NCBI GenBank assembly: GCA_025765615.1 | Contig: JAIVFJ010000097.1 | Span: 124,001-188,000 of the forward strand | Reading direction: 5' to 3' | Length of the DNA stretch: 64,000 nucleotides | Source: Zopfochytrium polystomum | Taxonomy: Eukaryota; Chytridiomycota; Chytridiomycetes; Chytridiales; Chytridiaceae | In this document: positions 20,777 to 31,412 of the stretch, piece after piece | How the letters are laid out: the number at the start of each line of letters is the position of its first letter | How positions within the stretch are numbered: position 1 is the stretch's first letter | Made by a program: the position numbers and the translations under genes | The notes under the pieces: model-generated | Databases searched by the model: none | What the model was told of the DNA's origin: nothing | Seen by the model: only the letters and a program-made list of their open reading frames with translations

Positions 20777-21556
20777 TCACTCCGCCTTCTCGTGCTTCGC
20801 ACCTGCACCTGCAGCAGCAGCAGCAGTCACCCTCTCCAGCCACGCGTCGGTCTCCCTCGGCGACCTCAACCACACGACCTTCAAGTGCGGATACTGTTCA
20901 ATCAGCCTCGGCACGGTGACGCGGCGGCGCTTCCAAAACGTCTTGAGCATCCAGTGCACCAGCGACTCCTCGCTCCACACCTTGAAGTGCCACCACAGCT
21001 TCTCGCGCGTGCCCGCCAGCCCCCACAGCTCCTCCTGCGTCCACCACCGCTGCAGCGTGCGCCGCACCAGACGGTACAGCAGCACGTGCAGCGGATAGTC
21101 GAGGAACACGAGCGTCTGCGCCCGGGGGACCGTGATGTCTTGCTGCTGGGAGTAGTTGCCGGCGATCACCCAGCGGTTGGTGTTCGGGGCAGAAGTGGCG
21201 GGGTCGGAGGGAGGCAGAGAGGAAGAGGAAGAGGAGGAGGAAGAGGACGCTGGTGGCGCGGTGGCGGTGGTGGAGAGCGGGGGTGCAGTGAGGCTGTCGA
21301 CGCGGTCGCGAAAGTCCTGGACGGGCCGCACACCCCAGCCGGGCAGCCAGTAGATTGCGTCGAGCTCGATAAAGGTGAGGCGCAGGCGGCGGGCGAGGGT
21401 GGCGGCGAGCGTGGACTTGCCGGCGCAGGTGGATCCGATGACGATGATGCGGTCGAGGGAGTTGTAGTCGTGCTTGCTGCTGCTGCTGCTGCTGCTGTTC
21501 TCGTCCTTGCCGTCGCCGTTGTTGCAGCCGTGAGGACGGGCTGCCGTCGTTCCCAT
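20777..21556 (-). CDS. P-loop NTPase, FlaR/adenylate-kinase-like
   Basis: 259 residues, a single exon on the minus strand. ATG 21556 (MGTTAARPHG) is preferred to the upstream in-frame ATG at 21613, which would add only a Lys-rich tail read from an A-rich leader. The Walker A loop is GSTCAGKS at residues 41-48, followed by LARRLRLTFIELDAIYWLPG, a Ser-rich insert, WVIAGNYS, LVFLDYPLHVLLYRLVRRTL and a C-terminal part with RPRETDAWLE-like spacing. This order is that of small nucleotide-kinase-like P-loop proteins annotated in bacteria as FlaR-related topology modulation proteins. The substrate is unknown. The Ser run (about residues 105-115) is an insertion not typical of the family. Confidence 0.8.
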   Translation of the reverse strand: MGTTAARPHGCNNGDGKDENSSSSSSSKHDYNSLDRIIVIGSTCAGKSTLAATLARRLRLTFIELDAIYWLPGWGVRPVQDFRDRVDSLTAPPLSTTATAPPASSSSSSSSSSLPPSDPATSAPNTNRWVIAGNYSQQQDITVPRAQTLVFLDYPLHVLLYRLVRRTLQRWWTQEELWGLAGTREKLWWHFKVWSEESLVHWMLKTFWKRRRVTVPRLIEQYPHLKVVWLRSPRETDAWLERVTAAAAAGAGAKHEKAE

Positions 21557-21721
21557 TCTTTTTTTTTCTTTTTTCTTATTTTTTTTTTTTTTTACTTTTT
21601 CTTTTAATTTCATATTCTCTTTGCAGGGACTTTGCCCAGCAAAGAGTGGGGTAGAGACAGGGATAGAGATTGAGAGACAGAGACAGAGGCGGAGACAGAG
21701 AGACAGAGAGACCGCTTGAAT

Positions 21722-22990
21722 TCACAACCTGGCGCTCGCCGCCGCCTCCTCCCCAGCCGCCGCCAGCTTCTGCTTCATAAACTGCGCGACCGAGTACGCC
21801 ATCGACAGCGTCGTCACCATCGGGTTCACGCCGCTGGCCGTCGGGAACAGCGACGCGTCGGCAACGTACAGCCCCTCCACCTCGTACGTCTCGCCGTCCG
21901 GCCGCACCGCCCCCGCGTCGGCCCGCGCAGACATGCGGCACGATCCCATTTGATGCGCGCACGACACCGCCGCCCGCAGCTGCCGCACCCCTTCCGCCCG
22001 CACCCGCGCCGCCCACGCCGCAATCTTGGCCTCACGCCGAGTCTCGGCGTCGTTACTGCCCTCGCCCTCTTCGTCGTCGTCAAGGACGAGCGGCGGCACG
22101 CTGTCCTGCGTCGTGTTCACCTCGGCGGCCCCCGCGGCCGCTAGCGCGCGGCCCCCCGCGACCACGCCCTCGACGATCGCCGCCTCGTCGCGCGGGCCCA
22201 GCGAAAACTCGACCTGCGGCGCACCCGCCGCGTCCACCACCACCCGCGCGGTCGAGTCGTAGTCGCGCACCAGCGAGATCAGGCTCGCCGACCGCGGGTA
22301 CTGCAGCAGCAGCCGCCGGTAGTCCGCCGCGTCGCGGAACGGCAGGTAGCTGGCGTAGAAGATGGGGTGCGACGCCGTCACCTCGAGCTTGGCGCCGTAC
22401 CCGGCCGGCGGCAGCTGCTTCGAGGGTGACGACTTTGACGACCCACCACCGCCGCCGCCGCCCGCGACCGAGGTCGCCACGTCCGACACGCACGACAGGA
22501 TCGGCCCTTCGTACGGCCGCGTGCGGTGTTGCGGGAAGAAACCCGTCACGGTCGACACCGGGTGCAGCCGCAGGTTGCGGCCGACGTGCGGGCCGCGCAG
22601 GCCGCTGCGCAGCAGGAGCGCCGGCGTGCTGAGCGAGCCGCACGACGATACGACCGCGCGCCGCGCCAGCACCGTCAGCCGGTACGTCGCCTGCGCTTCG
22701 GTCGGCGGATGCCCGTCCTGCCCTCCGCCGACCAGGACCCTGACCCCCGTCGCCCGTGGGCGCGACCCCGCCGCCGACCGAGGCTTGGCCGGCGAAATGA
22801 GCACGCGCGACACGTACGCGCCCTCGAGGAACGCCGCGCCGGCGTCCGCCGCGTCGTGCAGGAACGTCTGGTGCGTGCCGAGCTTCTCACCGTACGGGCA
22901 CCCATAGGTGCAGAACCCGCAGCGGTGGTCTGCGCCGCCCGTGTTTTGAGGTACCTCGTCGCATGGGTAACCGATCTTCTTGCATCCTTG

Positions 22991-23037
<47 letters not shown>

Positions 23038-24690
23038 GTTGCTGCTCAGATCTAGAAAAATAAGAGCAGCAAAACTCGCCAAAGCATAATAAAATACCTT
23101 CCATCAGCAGCGTGTTTGACACGTTGTGCGCGACGCCGTCGAGAGTGACGCCGATGCGCGCGCACACGGCGTCGAGGGCGCGGTCGTAGTCAGGCGACAG
23201 AAAGTAGTCCAGGCCGTAGTCCTTGGCCCACTCCTTGCGCACCTTGAGCGGCGGGCGGAGGCTCGCGCTCCAGTTGACGTAGGTGCCGCCGCCCCAGGCG
23301 GAGCCGGCGAGGATGCCCATGGAGCCGTCCGCGGACGAGAGGAAGCCGCTCTGCTCGAACAGGTGGGCGAACGAATCGAGCGACTGGAACGACAGGCGCG
23401 ACGGCGGCGTGTACTTTGCTTTTTCCAGGACCAGCACGCTGTGGCCAGCCCGCGCGAGCTCGGCGGCTTTTCGTTTTGTTTTGTGTGGGTGTGTGAGTGC
23501 GATTGGGGCGGCACATATTCCTGCGAGATTAGGCAAAAGAATGCTCACCGACGACGCCTCCTCCAGCTCCCGAGCCCACGACGACCACGTCGTACTCAAG
23601 CTCAATGTCGTGGCCGGGACCGCCCGCCGCCGCCTGCAGGGCTTCGATGCTATGTGCGCATGGGCGATTGGGTGCAAGTGTGTTCGTGTGCGTGTGCGTG
23701 TAAGTGTAAGTGTGATTTGTGCGTGCGGACGGCGAGAGCCAGTCAGCGTCGGTCGATCAAGTAATACGAGGAAGTGAGAGAGAGATCATCCATCCATCCA
23801 TGCATCCATCCATCCATCCATTCACTCCCTCACTCACTCACTCACTCGAGAAACACCGGGTGCCGCACGTCGCCGTCGCCGTCGCGCGCGGGAGGCAGCG
23901 GCTTCTCGGTCGGATGCGCCGGGTACTCGATCGCCGCGTAGTACGGATTGATCATCGTCGTCGTCGGCGGCGAGCGCGAGTGGTGCAGCGACACGCCCAG
24001 CGGAAACAGCTTCCCCACGGACGCCAGGGTCTTGTACAGCGGCCGCAGCAATCCCAAGCCACCCGCGAGCCCGCGCACCGCGCGCGCCCGGGCGGCCGGC
24101 GACATCTGCGCGAGCGGCACGCGCGTCAGCTCGCCGGTCATGACGCTCGTCCCCACGCTCGTCGTCAGCGGCCACAGTACCGTCGCCAGCGTCTGCGACG
24201 ACGCCGCGTCGATCCGCGTCAGCAACACGCGCAGGATGTCTTGCTCGGCGGAGAAGGACGCCGCGCTGGTTTGCAGGAAGGCGAGGAGCGTCTCGCGCGA
24301 GGGGGCTGGCGGCTCGCGGTCGTCGTTGTCGCCCGAGGAGGAGGAGGAGGAGGAGGAGGAGGACGACTGCGACCGTCGTGCTGCGCGCGCAAGCCGTGCG
24401 AGGTGGCCGTCCGCGACGGCTGTCGCCGTTGCGTTGTCCAGCGCGGGCATAAACACGTCGACCACCGCCGCCATCACCGCCGCGATCTCTGGTGACGCGC
24501 CGCGGACGCCGACGCCGCCGCCGGCCGCCGCCGGCAGAGGCGGCAGCGCCATGGCCGGGCGGAGCGCTTCGGGCGGCATCGCTGTCGTCGCCAGCGTCGT
24601 CGCCGCCGCCACCGACGCCAGAGGAGGCGTAGTCGCCGAAGTCGCTGAAGTCGCCGCCGGAGTCGCCTTGTTCTTCTTGTTCACCATCAT
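21722..24690 (-). CDS. GMC oxidoreductase, long-chain fatty-alcohol oxidase type, 4 exons
   Basis: Predicted 859 residues from exons 24690-23846, 23649-23549, 23466-23098 and 22986-21722 (phases 2, 1, 1). Exon 1 carries the N-terminal helical domain typical of fungal and plant fatty-alcohol oxidases (ALR-like region ending LLRPLYKTLASVGKLFPLG, then NPYYAAIEYP). Exon 2 holds the FAD dinucleotide fold VVVVGSGAGGG. Then come GSAWGGGTYVNW, the Cys-rich CGFCTYGCPYGEK, SCGSLSTPALLLRSGL, CAHQMGSCRMS and the C-terminal GMC signature LFPTASGVNPMVTTLSMAYS. The enzyme should oxidise long-chain alcohols with O2, with FAD as cofactor; localisation is not evident. It is longer than usual (about 700-780) because of Ala/Ser-rich and Gly-rich inserts. 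A run of 43 A (minus strand) lies in the last intron just before the acceptor. Confidence 0.9.
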
Positions 24691-25081
24691 TTTTCGAGAG
24701 AAATTTGGATTTTTTTTTTTTTCTTTGCCCACCAGCATGCAGTAAACACTGCATGTATAGTGCCTTACTGTCTGTCTGCCTGTCTGCCTGTCTGCCTCGA
24801 TTGGATGACGCCAAGAGAGACAGACAGCCAGAGAGACAGGGAGACAGAGAGAGCAAGAGAGAGCGAGAGGCCTCACATGACTCGCCCCCCACTACAGACA
24901 CTCCGGAATTATCTATTTTTCCCATCGTTCGGGCGTTTCCTTTTTCCCCGTTCGGATTTATCGGTTTCTCCGTCATTGGATCGAAAGCGCACGCACGTGC
25001 CTCCCTGCTGAATTGGAAATTCTGGAGGTTTCTCTCACGACACTGGATAGAAAGTTTATTGTCAAAAGGCAATAGTTAATG
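24691..25081. other. Upstream region of the GMC gene with mirrored CTGT/ACAG repeats
   Basis: 391 bp between the GMC start and the stop of the next minus-strand gene. CTGTCTGCCTGTCTGCC at about 24770-24797 is followed by GAGACAGACAGCCAGAGAGA at about 24814-24835, which could fold as a stem. A T tract lies at 24709-24722. No gene. Confidence 0.6.
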
Positions 25082-26128
25082 TCAAATGCATTCGAATTGC
25101 TGGTGATATGAATCTAGGTCAAACAAGTCCCTGAGCGGATCTTCTCTCTCTTCTTCTTCATCGTCTTCCACCACTACCACCTCCTCCTCCTCCTCGTCCT
25201 CCTCTTCGTCCGGTTCTTCATCAGAATCTTCCGAGTCGTCTGGCACCAACCCTTTGACATAAACGCCAGGCGGGTCCAGGTGCTCTGCGATCGTCGACAC
25301 CGCAATAGCCGGCAGCTTTGCTGCGGGGGTGCCCCTGAACGCGTCCTCCAGAAAGTCCTTGAGCAGCCCCGCCTTGATATCAGCCGGCAAATCTGTGCAC
25401 GGCAGGTCGCTGCTCTTGACGTACGCCGCAACCGCGACCAGCCGCTCCAGTTCTCGCAGCGCCCTCGTCTCCGCTTCGTTGCCGTCGCTGTCGTGGCTCA
25501 CTTGCTTGTCCGCACAAAACCACACGGAAATCCCTAGGCCGGCCTCGACGCCCCCGCGCTCCGCCACCGCCTCCTCCCACGGCCCCAGCGGCACGTCCCC
25601 CCACGCGCGGTACCGCCGCGCCGCGTACTCCCGCCCCGTCCACCGCACCACCGTCTCGCAGTCGCCCGCAAGCCCGCTCGCGATCGCCACCCGCTCGCCC
25701 GTGTCGTGGTCCGTCACCGACGCGAACCAGCCCGTGTTGGCGTCCGCGTTGCCTTCGTCGTACAGCATCGACAGCCGCAGGGGTCCGAGGATCGCAGAGG
25801 GTCCGGAGGCAGCGGAGCTGCCGCTCTTGTTGTTGGTGGCGACATCACTGTTGGCGCTGTTGCCCTGGACGTCGCCGTCACTGTTGCTGTCATTGTTATC
25901 GTTGTCGTTCTTGTTGTTGTTGTTGGGGTAGATGGCAAAGTCGATCTTGGCCCTGTGGCCGTCGTCCGTGCGCCAACGGGTCATGGCAAGCGGCGCGACG
26001 TGCCAGCGCGCGTGCATTGGGCCCTTGTAGCCTGCAAGGTGCGCTTCGACGACGGCCTTGCGAAGGATCGGATCGCTGCGCCAGTCGGCGGTCGCCTTTG
26101 CCTTCTTTACCGTCGTCGTCGTCGTCAT
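25082..26128 (-). CDS. Hypothetical protein with acidic C-terminal tail
   Basis: 348 residues, uninterrupted, ATG at 26128. No family recognised. The first 65 residues look structured (WRSDPILRKAVVEAHLAGYK, then WHVAPLAMTRWRTDDGHRAK). An Asn/Asp-rich linker follows at about 68-90. A folded middle contains LRLSMLYDEG, GWFASVTDHDTGERVAIA and WTGREYAARRYRAWGDVPLGP. The tail from about 295 is dominated by Glu/Asp with interspersed Val. The alternation of ordered and low-complexity parts matches other genes here. No targeting signal or membrane helix is visible. Confidence 0.75.
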   Translation of the reverse strand: MTTTTTVKKAKATADWRSDPILRKAVVEAHLAGYKGPMHARWHVAPLAMTRWRTDDGHRAKIDFAIYPNNNNKNDNDNNDSNSDGDVQGNSANSDVATNNKSGSSAASGPSAILGPLRLSMLYDEGNADANTGWFASVTDHDTGERVAIASGLAGDCETVVRWTGREYAARRYRAWGDVPLGPWEEAVAERGGVEAGLGISVWFCADKQVSHDSDGNEAETRALRELERLVAVAAYVKSSDLPCTDLPADIKAGLLKDFLEDAFRGTPAAKLPAIAVSTIAEHLDPPGVYVKGLVPDDSEDSDEEPDEEEDEEEEEVVVVEDDEEEEREDPLRDLFDLDSYHQQFECI

Positions 26129-26504
26129 TGCTACCGTCGGGAGGCAACTGCGACGTATATATTATTGCTGGTTCGCGCAAGACAACGTTGTCTCTATAAA
26201 AGACTCCAGCAAGACACCGTTCGCATTTTCCCGGTTAGTCATCCTATTCGCATATGGAGCATTGCAAATTGCACGGGATGCACCAATGGCACCTCTGGTC
26301 AGCGAGTGAATTTTGGCGTTCATTTCTCTTGTCGTTTCCGTGGCCAAATTGCCTGACACCACCCCATCGAGAGGTTTTGTTGATGATTCCACCTTGAACG
26401 GATCTTGTCAAGAATTACTCCACGCGTTCATATCGTGGGGGTACAAGCTGAAGATTGCCTCTGCTTAGATAAATTTATATTAAGCATTTGAGTTGCTATA
26501 CAAC
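26129..26504. other. Intergenic, no gene seen
   Basis: 376 bp between the acidic-tail gene start and tRNA-Gln. It is the presumed promoter of the minus-strand gene. Confidence 0.6.
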
Positions 26505-26576
26505 GGCTGTATAGTGTAGGGGTTATCACATCAGATTTTGATTCTGGGAACCCCGGTTCGAATCCGGGTACGGCCT
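26505..26576 (+). tRNA. tRNA-Gln (anticodon UUG)
   Basis: 72 nt with acceptor pairing GGCTGTA/TACGGCC (one U-G), D-arm GTGTAGGGGTTATCAC, anticodon arm TCAGA-TTTTGAT-TCTGG with TTG at 34-36, T-arm CCCCGG-TTCGAAT-CCGGG and discriminator T. No intron, no encoded CCA. A T5 run follows at once, a typical polymerase III terminator. Confidence 0.96.
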
Positions 26577-26709
26577 TTTTGCCACTTTCCTGGATTGGTC
26601 CTGCGGCGCCATCAGTACAAACGCAGCCACAAACGTGTCTTGCGCTGGTGGGAGCGGGGTTGGCTTTCATCGGAGAGAGTACATCGGATGGGGGAAGGCT
26701 TATGAGCGC

Positions 26710-27735
26710 TCACCCAACGCGTCTCACCGTCAATGCTAGTTCAATAGGGTGCGTGGGCAGATTTCGATGGTGAACAACTGAAGCATCATCGATCGCCTCT
26801 TCTCCCACCACCCACTTCTCGGTTTTCGCAACCTCCGCAGCTCGCAGCACCCTGCGAGCGGTCATGGAGAGTTCCCATCCAGTATTACCGTCGGAACAGT
26901 CGTGCTGGTCGACCGCATCCACTAGGTTCACCCTTTTGAAGTCAGTGTCCTGCGGCGGAAAGAGTCGACTCAGCGCGGAAAGGTATTTCACGGTCTCGCC
27001 AGCCTCGAAGTTGACGTTTGGGGAAGGGCAGGCCTGCGGCACGAACACAAACTCGCCGTCATCACCCTTCTCTCTATCGTCTCTGCTCTTTGCGAAATCC
27101 TGGACATTAAGCCAATCGCGCGCCTCCGTGTCGAGCTCGTCAACCTGAAAGTGAATATGCACCGCTGCCTGTACCTCTGGTGGCGCGACCGACTTACTCA
27201 CTTCCGATCGCTCGCAGGTAAAGGTCACGTCGAACGATTTGATCATTTTGGCCCATCCGTGCGTCGCCTCTGACGCAGCCCTTTGCGCGCGTTCGAATCC
27301 GACCAGCGCGACCAACGCGGATCAAACGGCGACGGGATGCCAAGGTACTGCACTCCTCCTCGTCACCGCCAGCGTTTTGGCCACAACCCGCCCCGCTCGC
27401 CCGCCTCTGCAGGCTCCATCGCCTCGACGAGCCTGCCGACCAGTGAAGTGGCCTTTGGCAGGCCGAGCCGCGCGGGAACGTCCCACTCCTTGGACGTACC
27501 GTAAAAGGGCAGCACGACGTGGCGGAACATGGGCGGGGAGAAGTTGAGCAGGTCGAGGATGTGATGCGCCCGATCGTGGAAGGGCTCTGGGAACGCGGCA
27601 AAGATCGACGCGGGGAGCTCGAAAACGGGCACGGCCGCGGTGGCTGCCGCCGCCGCCGCCGCCGCGCCAACGCTGGCGGATCCGTGGGGGAAGAGTGCGG
27701 CGGCGGTAGTGTCAGCAGCATTTATGCGGCTAGTG
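26710..27735 (-). CDS. Hypothetical gene, structure unresolved
   Basis: Two minus-strand frames seem to belong together. The upstream one (about 27735-27363) encodes an Ala-rich leader, then [38 protein letters not shown] and [15 protein letters not shown]. The downstream one (27315-26710) encodes [55 protein letters not shown] and ends LALTVRRVG. An intron of about 70 bp with acceptor CAAAG near 27280 and a donor in GGCGGTTGTGG or CGGTGACG would join them in phase 2. A second possible intron, 27201-27145 (GTGAGTAAG to TTTCAG), is in phase and open. No ATG fits the upstream frame: the (GA)n tract at 27747-27842 sits where the 5' end should be. No family recognised. Confidence 0.45.
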
Positions 27736-27740
27736 TTGCG

Positions 27741-28325
<585 letters not shown>

Positions 28326-29558
28326 TCAGCGAGTCTCTGTCTTGCTGTCCACTTTCACACCGTAACGCTGCTCACGGATGGTCGGGATCCCCAAATCCTG
28401 ACGTCGGGACTTGGACGCCGGGTCAAAGTACGGCTTCTCCCCCAACGACACAACCCTGTCCCCGACCCTCTTCCCGCCGTCGTAGTCCCACGTCGCCGTG
28501 TGCACCGTGCTCCTGTTATCCCAGATCGCCACGTCGTTCTTGTTCCACCTGAACCGCACGTGCAGGTCGTGGTTCTCCGCGTTCAGCCGAAACAGATACT
28601 GCAGCACCGCGTCCGACTCGTCCTTGGACAGCTCGTTGATGTGCTGCGTAAACGTGCGCGACACAAAACACCCCCTTCCACCCCGTCACCGGGTTCGTCC
28701 GGACCACCGGGTGTACCGCGACGTACCGGTCGCCAGTGTTCTCCGGCGCCCCGCGGACCTCGCGCGTCTTGAGTCCGCGCAGGTCCGCGATCGTCTTGAA
28801 GAACTGCGCCCCGTGCGTCGCCGTCAGGCCCTCGAGGAACGTCGCGAACGCAGGCGTCAGCCGGTCGTACAGCTCGTACGCGCTGCCCCACAGCGTGTCG
28901 CCGCCGGTTTCCGGCAGCGTGTGGATCTTGAGGATCGCGTAGTCGCTGGGGATCGGCTCGAAGGTGATGTCGCTGTGCCAACCGGCGCTGGCGAGGTCCG
29001 AGCGCGGGCCGAGGGTGTAGTATTCGTTGTTGCCCTCCGAGGTGATTTGACTGATTTCCTCGCCGTTCTCGGAGAAGGAGGCGATGGGGTGGACGTGCAG
29101 CTTGGATGTTGCGGGCTTGCCTGTGAGCTCGCCAAGACGACGGCCCAGCTCGAGTTGCTCATCGATAGTGAGCTCTTGGTTTCGGAAGAACACTACGTTG
29201 CGCCTAGAGACCGTAATGGCGAGGTCACGAATAAGGTCGTCGGAGTTTTCAGCTGTGGGTAAGGAGTGCAAGGATGGAAGGACCGGTCAGAAGACCAGAA
29301 TCAGCGGGAAAAATGGAAGTGTATGAGTCATATAACCAACGAACCCTTGAGAAGCTGGGCAAGTTGTACGCCATTTTGAAATTCGGTTCCAATGTGAGGA
29401 GTCACGTCAAAGCGCTCGAACTTGTCCAGAGCCCCGGAGAGAGTCAGGGAGTTCTTCCGCAGGAGAGAAGACGCTTGCTGGACTGCGCTGTCTTTAAGAG
29501 TCAAGGCAGAGACGGCAGAAGCAGCAGCAACCACGTCGGCAGAGGCGGGTGGGGTCAT
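28326..29558 (-). CDS. TauD/TfdA-family Fe(II)/2-oxoglutarate dioxygenase, one apparent frameshift
   Basis: Exons 29558-29345 and 29252-28326 join in phase 1; about 379 residues once one base is discounted. Iron ligands: HSD (H164/D166 in AGWHSDITFEP) and the distal His in NRSTVHTATWDY; the 2-oxoglutarate-binding Arg lies in the C-terminal KSRRQDLG region. LSKDESDAVLQYLF and GDTLWGSAYELYDRL are typical of fungal sulfonate/alpha-ketoglutarate dioxygenases. The likely reaction is oxygenolytic release of sulfite from an alkyl-sulfonate, so sulfur scavenging, but the substrate is not proven. The frame breaks at 28675-28678, where a TTTT run (minus strand) would need to be TTT to carry GWKGV into SRTFTQHINELS. 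Everything on both sides is conserved, so a recent mutation or a base-calling error is likely. Confidence 0.87.
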
Positions 29559-29672
29559 TTTTGGATGAAGACTTGAGTCTGGAAGGAGCGTTGTCAGTGA
29601 CTAAAGTGGTGAAGTGAAAGCCTTTTTATTTTCGCCTTGAGAAGGGAAGAGAAACAGAGAGGAGACAGAGAG

Positions 29673-29674
<2 letters not shown>

Positions 29675-29764
<90 letters not shown>

Positions 29765-29769
29765 GAGAG

Positions 29770-29804
<35 letters not shown>

Positions 29805-29805
29805 G
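29675..29805. repeat. (GA)n microsatellite with GACAGA interruptions
   Basis: A long purine run interrupted by CAGA units at both ends, upstream of the TauD-type gene. Confidence 0.95.
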
Positions 29806-30786
29806 TAATGTTTAAGAGAGTGAGCGCAAAGAGAGAGACTGATAACGGCGCGCAAGCACGCCTTTGTCACGAGCTCCGCGCGGCGCGTGGGCTGGATACG
29901 TTCTCTTTAGTGAGAGTAATCTATGATGAGTAATTCCGCAATTGGACGGGGCGATGGTGCAGCATACCAGTATTTAAAAACCTGGACACTAGGATCACGA
30001 AATTCGCGGTGGCGTGATTTGGTGGCGCTGCTCCATGTCATGTCAGGGAAGGAAAATATGGGAGGATGGATCAGCGGGGAATCAGCGGCTCCTTTCCCTT
30101 TCCAGCTTGACTGCCGCGAGATAAGTACGCATTCTTCTGCGCCGTGCGATGCGCCACAGTTTCCGTTACGCAATTCACTGGGGAGGGGGGGCCGTCATTG
30201 ATGCCCAAAGCGCCTGAAGGAGAAGGGAGCTGCTGGCGACATATTCCACCTCGGTACGCTCACCGAACACCCGTTGTCCCCGCCTTGCATTATACCCTGC
30301 CGAGGGCCCCTCCTCCCCGAGTGCAACACATACACGTGCGATGGCGCCGATAAAGCCAAGAGCAGCGTCGCAACACGCTCGTCAGACCAACGAAACGCCA
30401 GCTTCAACACCCCCCCCCCCCCCCTGAAAGCGCGTTGACCTTGATTGTTGTCTTGTTTCACATAAGCCTGGCTGGCTGGGTGGCTGGGGGGAGGGGGTGG
30501 GGGAGGGGGGGAAGGCGCTGTGGAGTAGCTAGCTGTTTGTGTTTGGCGACAATTGGTGGTGATCTTGGCCCTTTGCCCTGTTTCTTCTTCCTCTTCTTCC
30601 TCTCCTTGGTCTCTCTTCTTCTCGTGCCTGCATTCTTTTCAAATTGGTGTTTTTGGGCGGCGGCGGTGGGTGCACAACACATCAATATTCGTATCACCCA
30701 AGAAGCATGCATGTTTTTTTTTTTTGATGTGCACGAAGAAGACCAGGGGTGTGCGCTTGTTGCTGCTGTCGTATGTCTTCAAAAAG

Positions 30787-30787
30787 C

Positions 30788-30860
<73 letters not shown>

Positions 30861-30925
30861 CCCCACATCGCACATTTTCTTTCTTGGTCTGCCAGTCTGT
30901 CAGTCAGTCAGTCAGCCTGTCTGCC

Positions 30926-30958
<33 letters not shown>

Positions 30959-30960
30959 GC
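30787..30960. repeat. (GACA)n then (TGTC)n, mirror-image inverted tetranucleotides
   Basis: About 18 AGAC/GACA units (30790-30860) are followed after about 35 bp by TCAG and TGTC units (30895-30960). The arms are reverse complements and could form a hairpin of up to about 60 bp. Confidence 0.93.
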
Positions 30961-31137
30961 TGATTGCTCTATACCCAACAAACCCCTGTGATGAAATAGA
31001 AAATAGGGTTTCCGCCAAGCTGGGCGAATGAGGGTCTGTCGCGCGCTGCCTGCGTGTGGTCTTCCCTCTCGCTCTCTGCCTTCTGTCTCTCCGTTTCTTC
31101 CGCTCTTGTCTTTGTCACGCGGCCTTGCCTCTCGCTC

Positions 31138-31198
<61 letters not shown>

Positions 31199-31301
31199 CA
31201 ATCTATCATCTGTCTGTCCGTCTGCTTATTTGCGTGTCTGTCTCTCCGATGCGTTCTACATGTTTTCTCATTTTTTCATTTGAATTCTCGGAACTACAAA
31301 A

Positions 31302-31333
<32 letters not shown>

Positions 31334-31412
31334 GAAGCTGCAGACCCCATTGTACCTTTTACCCTTCTTCTTCATACGGGCACGAGGAAACGTGGGGGGG
31401 GTGGTACAATAT

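Larger units (their letters stand above)
29559..31412. other. Microsatellite-rich intergenic region
   Basis: About 1.85 kb with (GA)n at 29675-29805, C and G runs near 30410-30425 and 30487-30512, the (GACA)n/(TGTC)n pair at 30787-30960, (TC)n at 31135-31195 and ATTG repeats at 31303-31326. No gene supported; it separates divergent genes at 29558 and 31413. Confidence 0.7.

Noticed and set aside
21557..21613. Upstream start adding a Lys-rich extension to the P-loop kinase
   Set aside because: The extension is read from an A-rich leader and is not typical of the family.
27288..27330. GTTCGAATCC as a tRNA T-loop
   Set aside because: No acceptor, D or anticodon arms can be formed around it.
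30787..30960. CRISPR-like regular repeats
   Set aside because: Units are 4 bp with no spacers; it is a microsatellite in a eukaryotic genome.
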